NCBI RefSeq assembly: GCF_003863365.1
Contig: NZ_RQXT01000019.1
Location: 50,001 to 112,463, forward strand
Reading direction: 5' to 3'
Length of the DNA stretch: 62,463 nt
Source of the DNA: Mesorhizobium tamadayense
GTDB lineage: Bacteria > Pseudomonadota > Alphaproteobacteria > Rhizobiales > Rhizobiaceae
The notes below the pieces were generated by a model. It did not search any database and was not told the DNA's origin. It worked only from the letters and a program-made list of their open reading frames with translations. A program made the position numbers and the translations under genes. Positions 25,838-35,722 of the stretch are shown here, one piece after another. The stretch's first letter is position 1, and the number at the start of each line of letters is the position of its first letter.

Positions 25838-28800
25838 ATGGTCCGCCCGATAACGCTCACCAAGCCGCCCGTCCAGCCACAAAAGGTCAACGCCTCGGCA
25901 AACGCCACGCAGATAGCGCGGATGGAGGCGCAGGCAGCGCAGCTTAGGGAGCAGATCAGGCTTGCCAATAGGATGGGCGAGCGTGATTGGGCTGCACAGG
26001 CTCGCCAGGAGCTGGCACAGGTCAATACGCAACTAAGTTCCCTTCAATCGCCGCCAATTGCGGCTCAGGCGGCGCCAGGTGTCAACGTCGAGAACGCCAG
26101 CAATGGCACATCAGGCAATGGCACGACGGTGACGCCGGCTCTCTACGTGCGGTCTGATCTCGCAGCACCTGCGCTGACGCCGGTGAAGCTTGACGAAGGT
26201 AAGCCCCAAGACAGTGCCGAGGAAGCGACGACTGCCCGCAATATAGTCAACGACGTCACCGGCGGCAAAAGCATCGACCAGATTGCGTCTGCCCGCGGCA
26301 TGACGCGCGAACAGGTCATCGCTGCGCTCAGGTCTGGCGGCATGACCGTGTCGACCACCGATCCGACCAGCGGCAATGGCGACGTGCAGACGACGAAGAT
26401 CACCGATGCCAGCGGCCGCACCGTCACGCAGTACTACGATTACCAGCACGACAGCTACTACACGAGCGTCCAGCAACAACCCAACGGCGCGGCGACCACC
26501 ACACCGATCCGCGATGGGCTCGGACGCAAGGAAACCAGCAGCTACAATCCCGATACCGGTGCCATCACGACGCGGTATGAAGACGATCTTGGCACCGGTA
26601 CCGTCACCGAGCGGACGTCGCTGCCCAACGGCGCTTCGGTGGAAACGGTGACGCCGGGCGCCGGCCCGTCCCTTCCAGTAACCACCGTCATAGGACCGGA
26701 CGGCCACAAAACCATATTGGCGCCCTCCCAGGACCCAGGCGGATCCAGCACGCAGGACATCAAACACGATCTTGCCGACGGAAAAAGCATCGACCAGATC
26801 GCAAAGGAAAATGGCCTCACCGACGAACAGGTGATCGCCGAATTGCAAGCCGCCGGATATCAGGTTACGAGCACAAGCAGCAGCGACGCGCAGTCGATCG
26901 AGATCATCGATCCGCGCTCCGGCGACAAGACTGTCTACTCTCACGACTACCAGCACGACGTACGCACCGTCACGACCACGTCGGACGGCAAGGAAACGTC
27001 GCTATCCATCGATGGCAATGGAACCGAAACCAAGACGGTCACCGACAAGGACGGTCGGGTGACGACGACCACCACCGAGAAGATCAATGGCGGCAAGCCC
27101 GTCGAGTACGAGGTCAAGCCGGACGACAACCTGACCCAGATTGCGCGGCAATATGGCGTTACGCTGGATGACCTCAGGCGTACGAATCCGGAGCTTTTCG
27201 ATTCGCCCCGAGATCCGGACATCATCAACCCCGGAGAAAAGGTCACCATCGAAAACGGGACGCGCACGACCGTGGCGGTCACTTTCAACGGCTATACGCT
27301 GACCACCAAGCCCGACGGCAGCTCGACCTTGCACAACAATTCAACCGGCGTCGACCTGAAGATCGAGGCAGGAAGCACGCAGGAGGCCCTGGCCCGGACG
27401 CTGCTGGCTGTGAATCCCAACAGCAGCAATGCCGAGGAAGCAAAAGAAGGACAGGTCGTGAAGACCTTCGTCGAGGGGTTGTTGGCCGGGGAGACCTTGC
27501 CAAGCCTGATCGATGCCGCGGAAAAGGCCGGACAAGACAAACAGGACCTGATCGAGAAATACGGTCTGGGTACGCCCGCCAAGCCCAAACTTGACGGGCA
27601 GAACAGGGTTGTCGATCCATTCGGCGATCCACCGCAGGGCAACGCGCCGTCCGGGGGAAAATGGGTGCCGATGAAGATGGATGGCGTCTGGACCTGGGTC
27701 GATCCCCAGGTCGCGCAAGCCATCATCAACGGGAACGTCGCGCTGTCCCGCATCACCGAGACGCGGGCTCTGGCAGGCCAGCGGCAGGAGCAGTTCAACG
27801 TCGATATGCTCGATCCCGCGTACAAGGATGCCATCGACGGCGCACAGACTATCCTGAACAAGGCACTGGCACCTCACGGCCTGCAATGGAACGCTCAAAA
27901 ACCGAAGGGCACGCTTGCCGATGCATGGGAGCGGCTGACCAAAGCCAACACCTTGCTTCAGAACGCGCAGGATGCCCGCGGCGAATATGAGAATGCTGGA
28001 CGCGTCCTCAAGGATGCCATCGCCGGGCAGAGCCCGCTGACGCCCCTGGGCAATCCGGATGCACCAGCCGTTGGCCCTGTGAACGGCCCGAACCGACACA
28101 CGCAATATGCCCAAGGCGTTGCCGACCATGCCGCTGTCGACAAGCTGTTTTCCGAAGTCGGCCTGCATCTGAGCAAGGGCGACAAGCTGACGATCGACTA
28201 TCTGGTCGGGCAGGCCGAGCTTGCCGGCGTTCCCGCGGACTCGAAGGAATACAAAGACCTGATAGCGCTGCAGACGACAGCAGGCAACCAGCTCGAACTG
28301 GCGCAGGCCTATCAGAACTACTTCGACGCCCATGCCAGTGCCGCGCAAGTCGGCGCGCAGCAGACGGATCTCGAGCAGAAGCTGCTCAGCGAGTACCTTG
28401 GCAAACAGAAGTTCGACCCGAATGAAGAATACAATCGGTACAGCGGTGACTACCTTGGGCACTACAAGACCTCGACGCTCGAGATCCGCGACGGCCAGCT
28501 TTGGGTCGTCAACCAGTTCGACAAGGGAACGACAGAACAACAGCTTACCTACAGCCTGAACGACAAGAACGTCAGGGACGAATATCGGGACCGCCAGCTC
28601 AACAAAGACTGGCAGCAACTCCTGAGCGGCTACAGTTCCAGCGCAAAGGTCTGCACGGCAAATGGCCTGCAATCGGTGAAGGCCGGCGAGGAGCAGGCGG
28701 CCAAGAGCCTGAACGATGTCCTGGATAAGCAGCTCGGCGACAGCATTGCCGATCTGAAGACCCAACTGACGACTCTGCAGACCGACTTCGACAATGCGCT

Positions 28801-31800
28801 GACGCAACACAAACCAGGAACAGTCGATGCGCCTCCGGGCACGCTGCCCGATGGTGCGCAGCCGGTCGAGATCGACGTCGGCGGGCAGACGATCAAGGTG
28901 GCGCCCGACGTTGCCCAAAACTACGATCAGAAAGGGATCGATGCGCTGACCCGGGGCGGGAAGGCGATCTGGATCGACCTTGATACCAAAGACGACGATG
29001 CCAGCGGCCGCTGGGTCGATCCCGAACTGGCGGTCGCCAAGCTCAAGCTGGATGCCGTTAGGCTTCAGATATCGCAGGCCGAGGACCTGCGCCGGGTGGT
29101 GCAAGGCTTCAGCGATTATCACGAGCTTCGGCTCAGCGATCCTTCGCTGTTGGCCGACCAAAACACCACGGTCGACAAGACCTATCTGGACAAGCATGAG
29201 CCGCAGGCGCTCGACGGCATCTACCAGCCGAAGTTCCAGGAACTGCTCGCCAAGGGCTACGACAACGAGTTCCGGGAACAGCGTGGCACGGATCTCGATA
29301 ACACGGTGGCCAGGACGCTCGGCCTGGACAGTTCGACCGATGACGGCCGTGACGCGGTAGAGAATGTGACGGACGAGATCCGCGATATCGGCGGCGACAA
29401 TCCGTATGTGCGCAGCGTGCCGATCTTCTATGTCGACGACCAGGTCGGAACGCAGCAGGTCACGCTCTTTGCGGTGCGGGACGGGGACGGCAACACCCGC
29501 TACGTCGACGCGACCGGCAAGAAGTTCGACGACCTCGGCGATTTCCAGGACAACAACAGCCAGTTTGGCGAGAATGGCAAGCTCGTCGTTCCCAAAGGCC
29601 TGGAGATGAAGGCCGGAGCCGACGGCAAGATCGCGCTTGAAGTGGTGAAAGCGCGAAACGTCTCTGTTTGGGACAAGGTCGTCGATCCGCTGGTTGGCAT
29701 CGGCACCGGCATTGCCACCATCCTGTCGTTCACTCCGGCCGCGCCGGTCGCGGCACCGCTGGCCTATACGGGCGCGGCCTATCTCGGGACTAGAGCCGTC
29801 ATAAACGAGGTCAACCACCTCGACCATGGCGGCGAGTGGGACGATACCGAGTCACTGACGAACATCGCCAGTGCGGCAACCACGGTTCTGCCCATGGCGT
29901 CCAGCGGCCTACGCACGATCGGCATGGCGGCGAAGAGTGAGTCTTTCTTGGCAGGCGTTGTTGCCAGTCCCCGCGCCTTCGCTGGCAGCATCGGCGCAAC
30001 ACGGTCGAACTGGGCGTTGGCATCCGAAACCCGCACCTATATGCAGTCGACCGCTCGGCTGAACAAGGCGGCGTGGGGAATGGATGTCGGCTCGGTGATT
30101 GTCGGCGCACCTTTGCTGGCGACATCTGCCTACGATCTCGCCGTCAACGGGGACCAGATGAACGGTCTCCAACTTGCCAACGCGCTTACGGGTCTTGGCA
30201 CCGGCATCACCGGCACGGGACTCGGCATCCATGGTCTGCGGACGCTGCGGCCAGGAACGGGCACTGAGGCGAATCCCAACGCTCCCGGCGCCAATTTGCC
30301 GCCGGGCAACGGCGGACCGCATCAGCAGCCGCCCGGCGGCAAAGGACCGCGTCCGCCGCAACCGGCGCTGGGACCCGGCCCTTCGGGTCGTCCGATGAAT
30401 GTCTACGAAATTGGCGCCGACGGCGTTTACAGGCCGACGGGAGAGCAGGTCTTCCACGACCCCAGCCACCCGGTGATCCCAGGAGAAGTGATCAAGACCG
30501 ATGACGCCAGCGGCAATGGCTCGACGGCGCTGCCGGGCCGCGATCCGGATGGCTCGACTGTCTCCGGCACACCGCACCCCGCCGATGGCGATCCCATCGT
30601 CGTGCCGGGCGCGCCGACAGGAAAGGACAGGTCGGTACGCCTTGTCTGGGATCCGGAGACACGCAGCTTTACCGGCATGCCCGAACGCGACACGAGCGGC
30701 TACATCTACACCAGCGGCAAGGATCCGAAGACGCCATCGGCCTATCTCGACGGCCTGACCGTCGAGCAGCTCGTCACCCGCCATGAACAGGAGAAGGGCT
30801 ATTATTCCAGCCGCGAGATGGCCGAGCGCTATGGTCCGGATGGCGTTCAGATACCGCGCACGCCGCTCCGCGAGACATTGCCCGACTTCCGCGTCGGCGT
30901 CACCTTCCGGGTCCGGCTGAACACGGGCCAGGCGTTCGGGATCGGGTCGCCGACCGTTGCTGCCGTTGGCTTCGGCGTCGGCACCAAAACCGATTTCGGC
31001 ATGATCGGATGGTCGATCGTCGACAGCGTCAGCCAACGCAGCCTGACGCCGGTCAAGGACGCGCTCGGCACTCAGGGCGTCATCTCCTATCGGCCGCGCG
31101 AGTACAGGAACATCACCGGCCTCCAAGCCGGCGTCTGGCCTGTGTCCAATCAGACGGCATTGCCGGTCCGCGCCAGCGATCTTTCGTCGGTGGCGAGCAG
31201 GGCTGTGTTCAGCGACGGGACCGGCTATGACGCCAGACCGCTGGATGCCGCGATTGTCGGGATGACGCCGGATGGCGAAGGCACCGTGGTCGAGATGACC
31301 TACACGCCTTTGCTCGAAGGCAAGGAGGTTACCCTCGCACCCGGCAAGCATGATTTCTTTGGCGTGCCGGCGGAAAACAGCTCCGGCCACGTCACGCTGC
31401 AAGCCGCGCTTCCTTTCGATCGCGTCATGACCGAGACCAAGGCCGGCATACGTCTCCCGATCGTGGCCAATCATGTCGCGGCGGTCGATCAGATGCCGCG
31501 CATTGGTTTCGAGAAGCGTCCTGAACTGCCTGTCAAGGACACGCTGCAACCGGGCGACATTGTGTCGGCGCAGGCGTTTCACCAGATCCAGTCGGCCCTT
31601 GGTTCGACAAACCTGAAGATCCAGTTCGCCGTTAAGGACCCGGCGAAGGCATCCGAACTCGTCACCGCGATCGGGCAGGGCGATGGTATCCGATCGATCC
31701 GCGACCTCGTCAAGTCCGGTCAGATCGATCCGTCGAACACGGTTTCTCTGGTCGATGAGCCGACGCTGAGCGGACTGCGGCTTTCAGCTGTGCCGGGCAA

Positions 31801-34800
31801 GTCGCCCACGGCGGACATTGTCTTGCTGACCGGCGAGAAGGCACGCGTGGTGAACCCCGAGGCGATGCTGGTCGACGTCATCTTCAACGATCGCAACAGG
31901 CTGCCCGGCGCGCTGGGTTTCAATCCGGATCGGGTGGTCACTTCAGTGACCTACAAGGTGAAATCGGCAGTACAGTCCCGGCTTCCGGCGCGTTTCAGCC
32001 CAGACGGCTCACCGCAGCCGCGCTACATGCCGAGCGCCGGCAACATCTACCGAAACCTCTATGGTTCCGACGGGACTTCGGCGACGCGCTACACGATTTC
32101 GTTCTCCACGCCTCCGCTGCCGGCAGGCGCCGTGGCGTTCAGTGCGGAGGTGAGATTCCAGTACAAGTCGAAAGCCGCCAAGACCGCTCCTTCGATTGCC
32201 AAGGATGAAACGGCGACGCTGACCTTCGATCGCGCCGACGGACAATCCGAGCAGTTGGCGATTCCGGCCTGGCTCGCCCGTGCGGTGGAAACGTCGCGTG
32301 ACGGTGCCTCGACGGCGATACCCAAGGGCGGGAAGGCCTCGCTGGATCAGTCCCTGGTCGACCTGCAGAAGACGGCGCGGCCGGATCAGCTCGTCGCGAT
32401 CGAGCAGTTCAAGAGCGATTTCGGCGCTTCGATCGTCGACGGCGGTTTCATGCGCCAGGACGTTGCCGACGGCGTGCTGACGTTCCTCTCCTCGCAGGTG
32501 GGCAGCCGCCGAAGCGGGCCGATCCAGATAAGGGACGAGAATGGTCAATCCGTGACCGCCACCCGTTACGGACCGCTGCCAAAGAGTGCAGAGAACGTCT
32601 ATGTGCCGCCAGCCGACGGGCCGCAAGCGCGTGGCGACGAACCGGAGTTGATCCACAAGTCGCATATTCTGTTCCGGGACCCGGAGACGGGAGAAGCATA
32701 CGTCCTGCCGTGGATACGCGGCGCCTCCGAGGACCATGTGCCGGGCGGTCAAGGAACGCCAAAGGGAGAAGCGGTGCCGCCGGATACAGTCAGGAAAGCC
32801 ATCGAGGCGGCTCCACCGACAACCTACTCGCTGCAGCAGATCCGCAACATGCAGCAGCCCGAAAAGTGGAAGGCAGGCGAGATCTATACGCGCGAACTCA
32901 ACGGGTCGCTTGGAGAAGCACATTTCCCGGTCGAGGCCAACCCGGACGGTCCCTACGCCGTTACCGGCCAGGGCGGGCGTTACGTGGATGCGCCAGTCTT
33001 CAAGAGCCAGGATGTGATCGAGGCGATCGAGGTCAAGACCTACCATCGCTGGACGACGATCAACGGTGTCGCGCAGATGCGCGAAGTGCCGCTCACGCCG
33101 AAACTGCAGGAGCAGATCAACAAGGAAGTGGCGCTGCGGAATGAGAACCCAGGCTATCAACCGCGCTGGGTTTTCCTCGACGCGCCGCCTTCGGCCGAGT
33201 TGCAAGGAGCGCTCGACGATGCCCGGATTGTCGGAAACATCTTCGGACATAACAAACCTGCCGCTGCAACACCGCAACCCCAATCCGCGTCGACCAAAAG
33301 CGGTTCTGGCCGGACCATTCAGCTCGAAGACGAGAGCGGCAAGGTGATTACGGCGGCAATGCTGGGCACCGGGCCGAGGAGCCCGGAGCAGGTCTATATT
33401 CCGCCCTCAGACGGCCCGAGCGTGTGGGGCGATGCCCCGGAGGTGGCGGACAAGACGCACATACTGGTGTACGACCCCGATACGGGCGAGGCCGTGGTGC
33501 TGCCCTGGATACGCGGAGCTTCCGACGGTCACGTGCCGGGAAGCCTGGGCCGTCCGGAAGAGAACAATCACCAGACCAATACCGCCGCGCGGCCTTCGCG
33601 CGGTAAGGGGCAATCCGCACCGAACAATGGACCGCTCACCCGGGACGGCGTCAGAGCTACCCCGCTTGATCAGGTGCCGGATCTCGTCATGGGCGATTTC
33701 CAGCCGAACCAGATTCCCTGGCTGAAGCGCGAGCAGGTGGCCGAACTGACGGAACAACAATTCCGCGACATGGATCAGGCCGGCTTGCTGCCCTCTCTGA
33801 CCAAGAGCCAATTGCGGGGCATCCCGAAGGCAAAGACAGGCTATGTCAACATAGCGGGCCTCGTCGAGAGGCAGATTCCTTGGCTGACCGAGGGCCACAT
33901 CCGCAATCTGACCGACCAGCAATTCCATGATCTCGGCAAATCGGGTTTGATCCGTCACCTGACGAAACCACAGTTGCAGGCGATAAAAGGAGACAAAGTC
34001 GGGCTCGTTGACGTGTCGAAGTTGGATGCGCGGCAGGTGCCATGGTTCAAGCCCGGCCAGGTCGCGAAGTTCAAGTCGCCGCAATTCAAGGATCTGGGCG
34101 AGGCGGGATTGCTGAAGAACCTCGTCGAGCGCCAGGTTCAGGCCATCCCTGAACCCATGATCGGTTCCGTGGACATGGCGAAGTTCGATCCCAAGCAGGT
34201 GCCGTGGCTGACCGGGAAGCAGATCCCGGTGCTGCCCCGCGATCAATGGGGCGCCTTCACGATCCACCACACCGAGGCCCTGACCCAGTCGCAGATCGAA
34301 GCGGTGACACCAAAGCAGTTCGAGGACATGAGCCCCGGCCAGTTCCGCAAGTTCACGCTTGAGCAGTTCGAGTGGATGATCGGGGATCAGTCGAACGCCC
34401 TCTCCGTGCTGCAGCTGACGACCTTTCGGGCGACCCATAAAAAGGCGATGACGCCGGATCAGGCCGCCAGCGTCGATCTGGCGCTGAGCCATGCCAGGAT
34501 GCGCGAAAACGCTCAGGCGCTCGCCACCTTTGGCGGCATGTCGACCACCTCCTACATGTTGTGGAGTTCGTTGCCTCCAACCTGGACCGCCACTGCCGGA
34601 GCCGTGGCATTTGGCGTGCGAGGCCTCGTTTTCGGCACGCAAGCGATCTTCCCCAACGCGACTGCAAGTAACAAGCCGTTCGGGCGATTCCTCAACGCGC
34701 TCGGCGGAGCCACGTTCATTGCCGCGGCGCCAGGTGCCGCGACCGGGATGATCCAGGGCAAGGATCTCGTCGTCAACAGCACATTCTCGCTCGGCAACGT

Positions 34801-35722
34801 CGTCTACGGCACGAAGTCGATGCTGCAGTCGTTCACCGGCAGGCCGGTGATCCGAAACCTGGCCGAGTATCTGGCTGGACCCGGCTATGTGCTTGGCTGC
34901 GCCGTCTATACGCTGCACTCCTGGCCGGCGCCGATCGCCACAGTCGCCGGCACCATGTTCACGTTCGGCTGCGCGGAGTTCTGGGCGTCGGCCATAAGGA
35001 CGGACCGGATGAATCGCCGTTCGGTGCCGCGAACCGATGCCGATATCGCGGCGGCGGCAAAGTCCGACAAGCGATGGACCGCATTGGATCGGTGGACTCT
35101 GGGCATCACCTTCGGGGTCGGGATGCTTCTGTTCTCGCTGGACTCGCTGCTCGCGCAGCCCTGGGACCCGAAAACGGCCCCTCCGCCCGATCCGAAAAAG
35201 CCGGAAGGCGATGCGTCGTCCCAGCAGCCTGATGATCACTCGGATGTTCCAGGTGGGCCGAAGACCCCGCCCGAGGACTTCCCGCAACTCGTGGTGTCGG
35301 CGGATGACGGCCTGAATTTGCGGAGCCAACCTGACGACGACTCTGCCGTGGTGACGGTGCTGCAACCTGGCACGTTCATCGAACAGACAGCGAAGCCTTC
35401 GACCGATCCGTCAGGGGATGCCTGGATACCCGTCGAAGGGTTCGGACCGGACGGCAAAAAGCATAGCGGCTGGGTTTCGGGCGACTATGTCGAGGTTCAT
35501 ACCGAGGGCAGCACCAATCCGGAGGGCCGCACGAATCCGACGTTGGAGAAAGACGGCTATCGGTGGGTCGAGGTCAGGGACGGCGACAGCATCCGCCTGA
35601 TCGCCAAGGCGCATTCAGCCGATGTGGCGGATACGGTGGTGCTCAACATGGATCACATTCTGAGCCCAGATATGATTTTCTCTGGCGACCGCATCTACCT
35701 GCCAATTGCGTCGGTCGGCTGA
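25838..35722 (+). CDS. Giant 3294-residue multidomain protein (LysM, SH3b, repeats, nuclease-like segment) in the T3SS island
   Basis: No Sec signal peptide; the start MVRPITLTKPPVQPQKVNAS is polar, as in T3SS substrates. In order: coiled coil (~20-75); two GKSIDQIA-type helical repeats (~132-172, ~307-346) among Thr-rich YD-like sequence; a LysM-like motif (~423-473); a long helical part; a hydrophobic segment resembling DUF4781 (~1277-1470); a Pro/Gly linker (~1477-1515); a beta-rich part; two copies of a PPxDGP-LPWIRGAS module (~2229 and ~2494) flanking a D2384-x13-E2398-V-K2400 nuclease-like motif; 54-residue tandem repeats (~2626-2800); membrane segments (~2900-3110); SH3b (~3150-3222); a second LysM-like end. 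It lies between the two T3SS operons and overlaps the LysR gene tail by 28 bases. Effector, adhesin or polymorphic-toxin-like protein are all possible. Confidence 0.85.
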   Translation: MVRPITLTKPPVQPQKVNASANATQIARMEAQAAQLREQIRLANRMGERDWAAQARQELAQVNTQLSSLQSPPIAAQAAPGVNVENASNGTSGNGTTVTPALYVRSDLAAPALTPVKLDEGKPQDSAEEATTARNIVNDVTGGKSIDQIASARGMTREQVIAALRSGGMTVSTTDPTSGNGDVQTTKITDASGRTVTQYYDYQHDSYYTSVQQQPNGAATTTPIRDGLGRKETSSYNPDTGAITTRYEDDLGTGTVTERTSLPNGASVETVTPGAGPSLPVTTVIGPDGHKTILAPSQDPGGSSTQDIKHDLADGKSIDQIAKENGLTDEQVIAELQAAGYQVTSTSSSDAQSIEIIDPRSGDKTVYSHDYQHDVRTVTTTSDGKETSLSIDGNGTETKTVTDKDGRVTTTTTEKINGGKPVEYEVKPDDNLTQIARQYGVTLDDLRRTNPELFDSPRDPDIINPGEKVTIENGTRTTVAVTFNGYTLTTKPDGSSTLHNNSTGVDLKIEAGSTQEALARTLLAVNPNSSNAEEAKEGQVVKTFVEGLLAGETLPSLIDAAEKAGQDKQDLIEKYGLGTPAKPKLDGQNRVVDPFGDPPQGNAPSGGKWVPMKMDGVWTWVDPQVAQAIINGNVALSRITETRALAGQRQEQFNVDMLDPAYKDAIDGAQTILNKALAPHGLQWNAQKPKGTLADAWERLTKANTLLQNAQDARGEYENAGRVLKDAIAGQSPLTPLGNPDAPAVGPVNGPNRHTQYAQGVADHAAVDKLFSEVGLHLSKGDKLTIDYLVGQAELAGVPADSKEYKDLIALQTTAGNQLELAQAYQNYFDAHASAAQVGAQQTDLEQKLLSEYLGKQKFDPNEEYNRYSGDYLGHYKTSTLEIRDGQLWVVNQFDKGTTEQQLTYSLNDKNVRDEYRDRQLNKDWQQLLSGYSSSAKVCTANGLQSVKAGEEQAAKSLNDVLDKQLGDSIADLKTQLTTLQTDFDNALTQHKPGTVDAPPGTLPDGAQPVEIDVGGQTIKVAPDVAQNYDQKGIDALTRGGKAIWIDLDTKDDDASGRWVDPELAVAKLKLDAVRLQISQAEDLRRVVQGFSDYHELRLSDPSLLADQNTTVDKTYLDKHEPQALDGIYQPKFQELLAKGYDNEFREQRGTDLDNTVARTLGLDSSTDDGRDAVENVTDEIRDIGGDNPYVRSVPIFYVDDQVGTQQVTLFAVRDGDGNTRYVDATGKKFDDLGDFQDNNSQFGENGKLVVPKGLEMKAGADGKIALEVVKARNVSVWDKVVDPLVGIGTGIATILSFTPAAPVAAPLAYTGAAYLGTRAVINEVNHLDHGGEWDDTESLTNIASAATTVLPMASSGLRTIGMAAKSESFLAGVVASPRAFAGSIGATRSNWALASETRTYMQSTARLNKAAWGMDVGSVIVGAPLLATSAYDLAVNGDQMNGLQLANALTGLGTGITGTGLGIHGLRTLRPGTGTEANPNAPGANLPPGNGGPHQQPPGGKGPRPPQPALGPGPSGRPMNVYEIGADGVYRPTGEQVFHDPSHPVIPGEVIKTDDASGNGSTALPGRDPDGSTVSGTPHPADGDPIVVPGAPTGKDRSVRLVWDPETRSFTGMPERDTSGYIYTSGKDPKTPSAYLDGLTVEQLVTRHEQEKGYYSSREMAERYGPDGVQIPRTPLRETLPDFRVGVTFRVRLNTGQAFGIGSPTVAAVGFGVGTKTDFGMIGWSIVDSVSQRSLTPVKDALGTQGVISYRPREYRNITGLQAGVWPVSNQTALPVRASDLSSVASRAVFSDGTGYDARPLDAAIVGMTPDGEGTVVEMTYTPLLEGKEVTLAPGKHDFFGVPAENSSGHVTLQAALPFDRVMTETKAGIRLPIVANHVAAVDQMPRIGFEKRPELPVKDTLQPGDIVSAQAFHQIQSALGSTNLKIQFAVKDPAKASELVTAIGQGDGIRSIRDLVKSGQIDPSNTVSLVDEPTLSGLRLSAVPGKSPTADIVLLTGEKARVVNPEAMLVDVIFNDRNRLPGALGFNPDRVVTSVTYKVKSAVQSRLPARFSPDGSPQPRYMPSAGNIYRNLYGSDGTSATRYTISFSTPPLPAGAVAFSAEVRFQYKSKAAKTAPSIAKDETATLTFDRADGQSEQLAIPAWLARAVETSRDGASTAIPKGGKASLDQSLVDLQKTARPDQLVAIEQFKSDFGASIVDGGFMRQDVADGVLTFLSSQVGSRRSGPIQIRDENGQSVTATRYGPLPKSAENVYVPPADGPQARGDEPELIHKSHILFRDPETGEAYVLPWIRGASEDHVPGGQGTPKGEAVPPDTVRKAIEAAPPTTYSLQQIRNMQQPEKWKAGEIYTRELNGSLGEAHFPVEANPDGPYAVTGQGGRYVDAPVFKSQDVIEAIEVKTYHRWTTINGVAQMREVPLTPKLQEQINKEVALRNENPGYQPRWVFLDAPPSAELQGALDDARIVGNIFGHNKPAAATPQPQSASTKSGSGRTIQLEDESGKVITAAMLGTGPRSPEQVYIPPSDGPSVWGDAPEVADKTHILVYDPDTGEAVVLPWIRGASDGHVPGSLGRPEENNHQTNTAARPSRGKGQSAPNNGPLTRDGVRATPLDQVPDLVMGDFQPNQIPWLKREQVAELTEQQFRDMDQAGLLPSLTKSQLRGIPKAKTGYVNIAGLVERQIPWLTEGHIRNLTDQQFHDLGKSGLIRHLTKPQLQAIKGDKVGLVDVSKLDARQVPWFKPGQVAKFKSPQFKDLGEAGLLKNLVERQVQAIPEPMIGSVDMAKFDPKQVPWLTGKQIPVLPRDQWGAFTIHHTEALTQSQIEAVTPKQFEDMSPGQFRKFTLEQFEWMIGDQSNALSVLQLTTFRATHKKAMTPDQAASVDLALSHARMRENAQALATFGGMSTTSYMLWSSLPPTWTATAGAVAFGVRGLVFGTQAIFPNATASNKPFGRFLNALGGATFIAAAPGAATGMIQGKDLVVNSTFSLGNVVYGTKSMLQSFTGRPVIRNLAEYLAGPGYVLGCAVYTLHSWPAPIATVAGTMFTFGCAEFWASAIRTDRMNRRSVPRTDADIAAAAKSDKRWTALDRWTLGITFGVGMLLFSLDSLLAQPWDPKTAPPPDPKKPEGDASSQQPDDHSDVPGGPKTPPEDFPQLVVSADDGLNLRSQPDDDSAVVTVLQPGTFIEQTAKPSTDPSGDAWIPVEGFGPDGKKHSGWVSGDYVEVHTEGSTNPEGRTNPTLEKDGYRWVEVRDGDSIRLIAKAHSADVADTVVLNMDHILSPDMIFSGDRIYLPIASVG
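33713..34274 (+). repeat. 162-bp tandem repeats coding for 54-residue units in the giant protein
   Basis: The motif [IV]PW[LF] recurs at residues 2626, 2680, 2734 and 2788, exactly 54 residues apart. Each unit runs roughly QIPWL-x5-Q[VI]-x3-T-x2-QF-x-D[ML]-x2-[AS]GL[LI]-x2-LT-K-x-QL-x-[AG]I. Three full units and part of a fourth are present and diverge into a related Gln-rich stretch up to about residue 2860. Confidence 0.85.

Noticed and set aside
27341..29827. 828-codon minus-strand frame within the giant gene.
   Set aside because: Long antisense frames are expected opposite GC-rich coding DNA; the plus-strand frame has coherent domains and the antisense does not.
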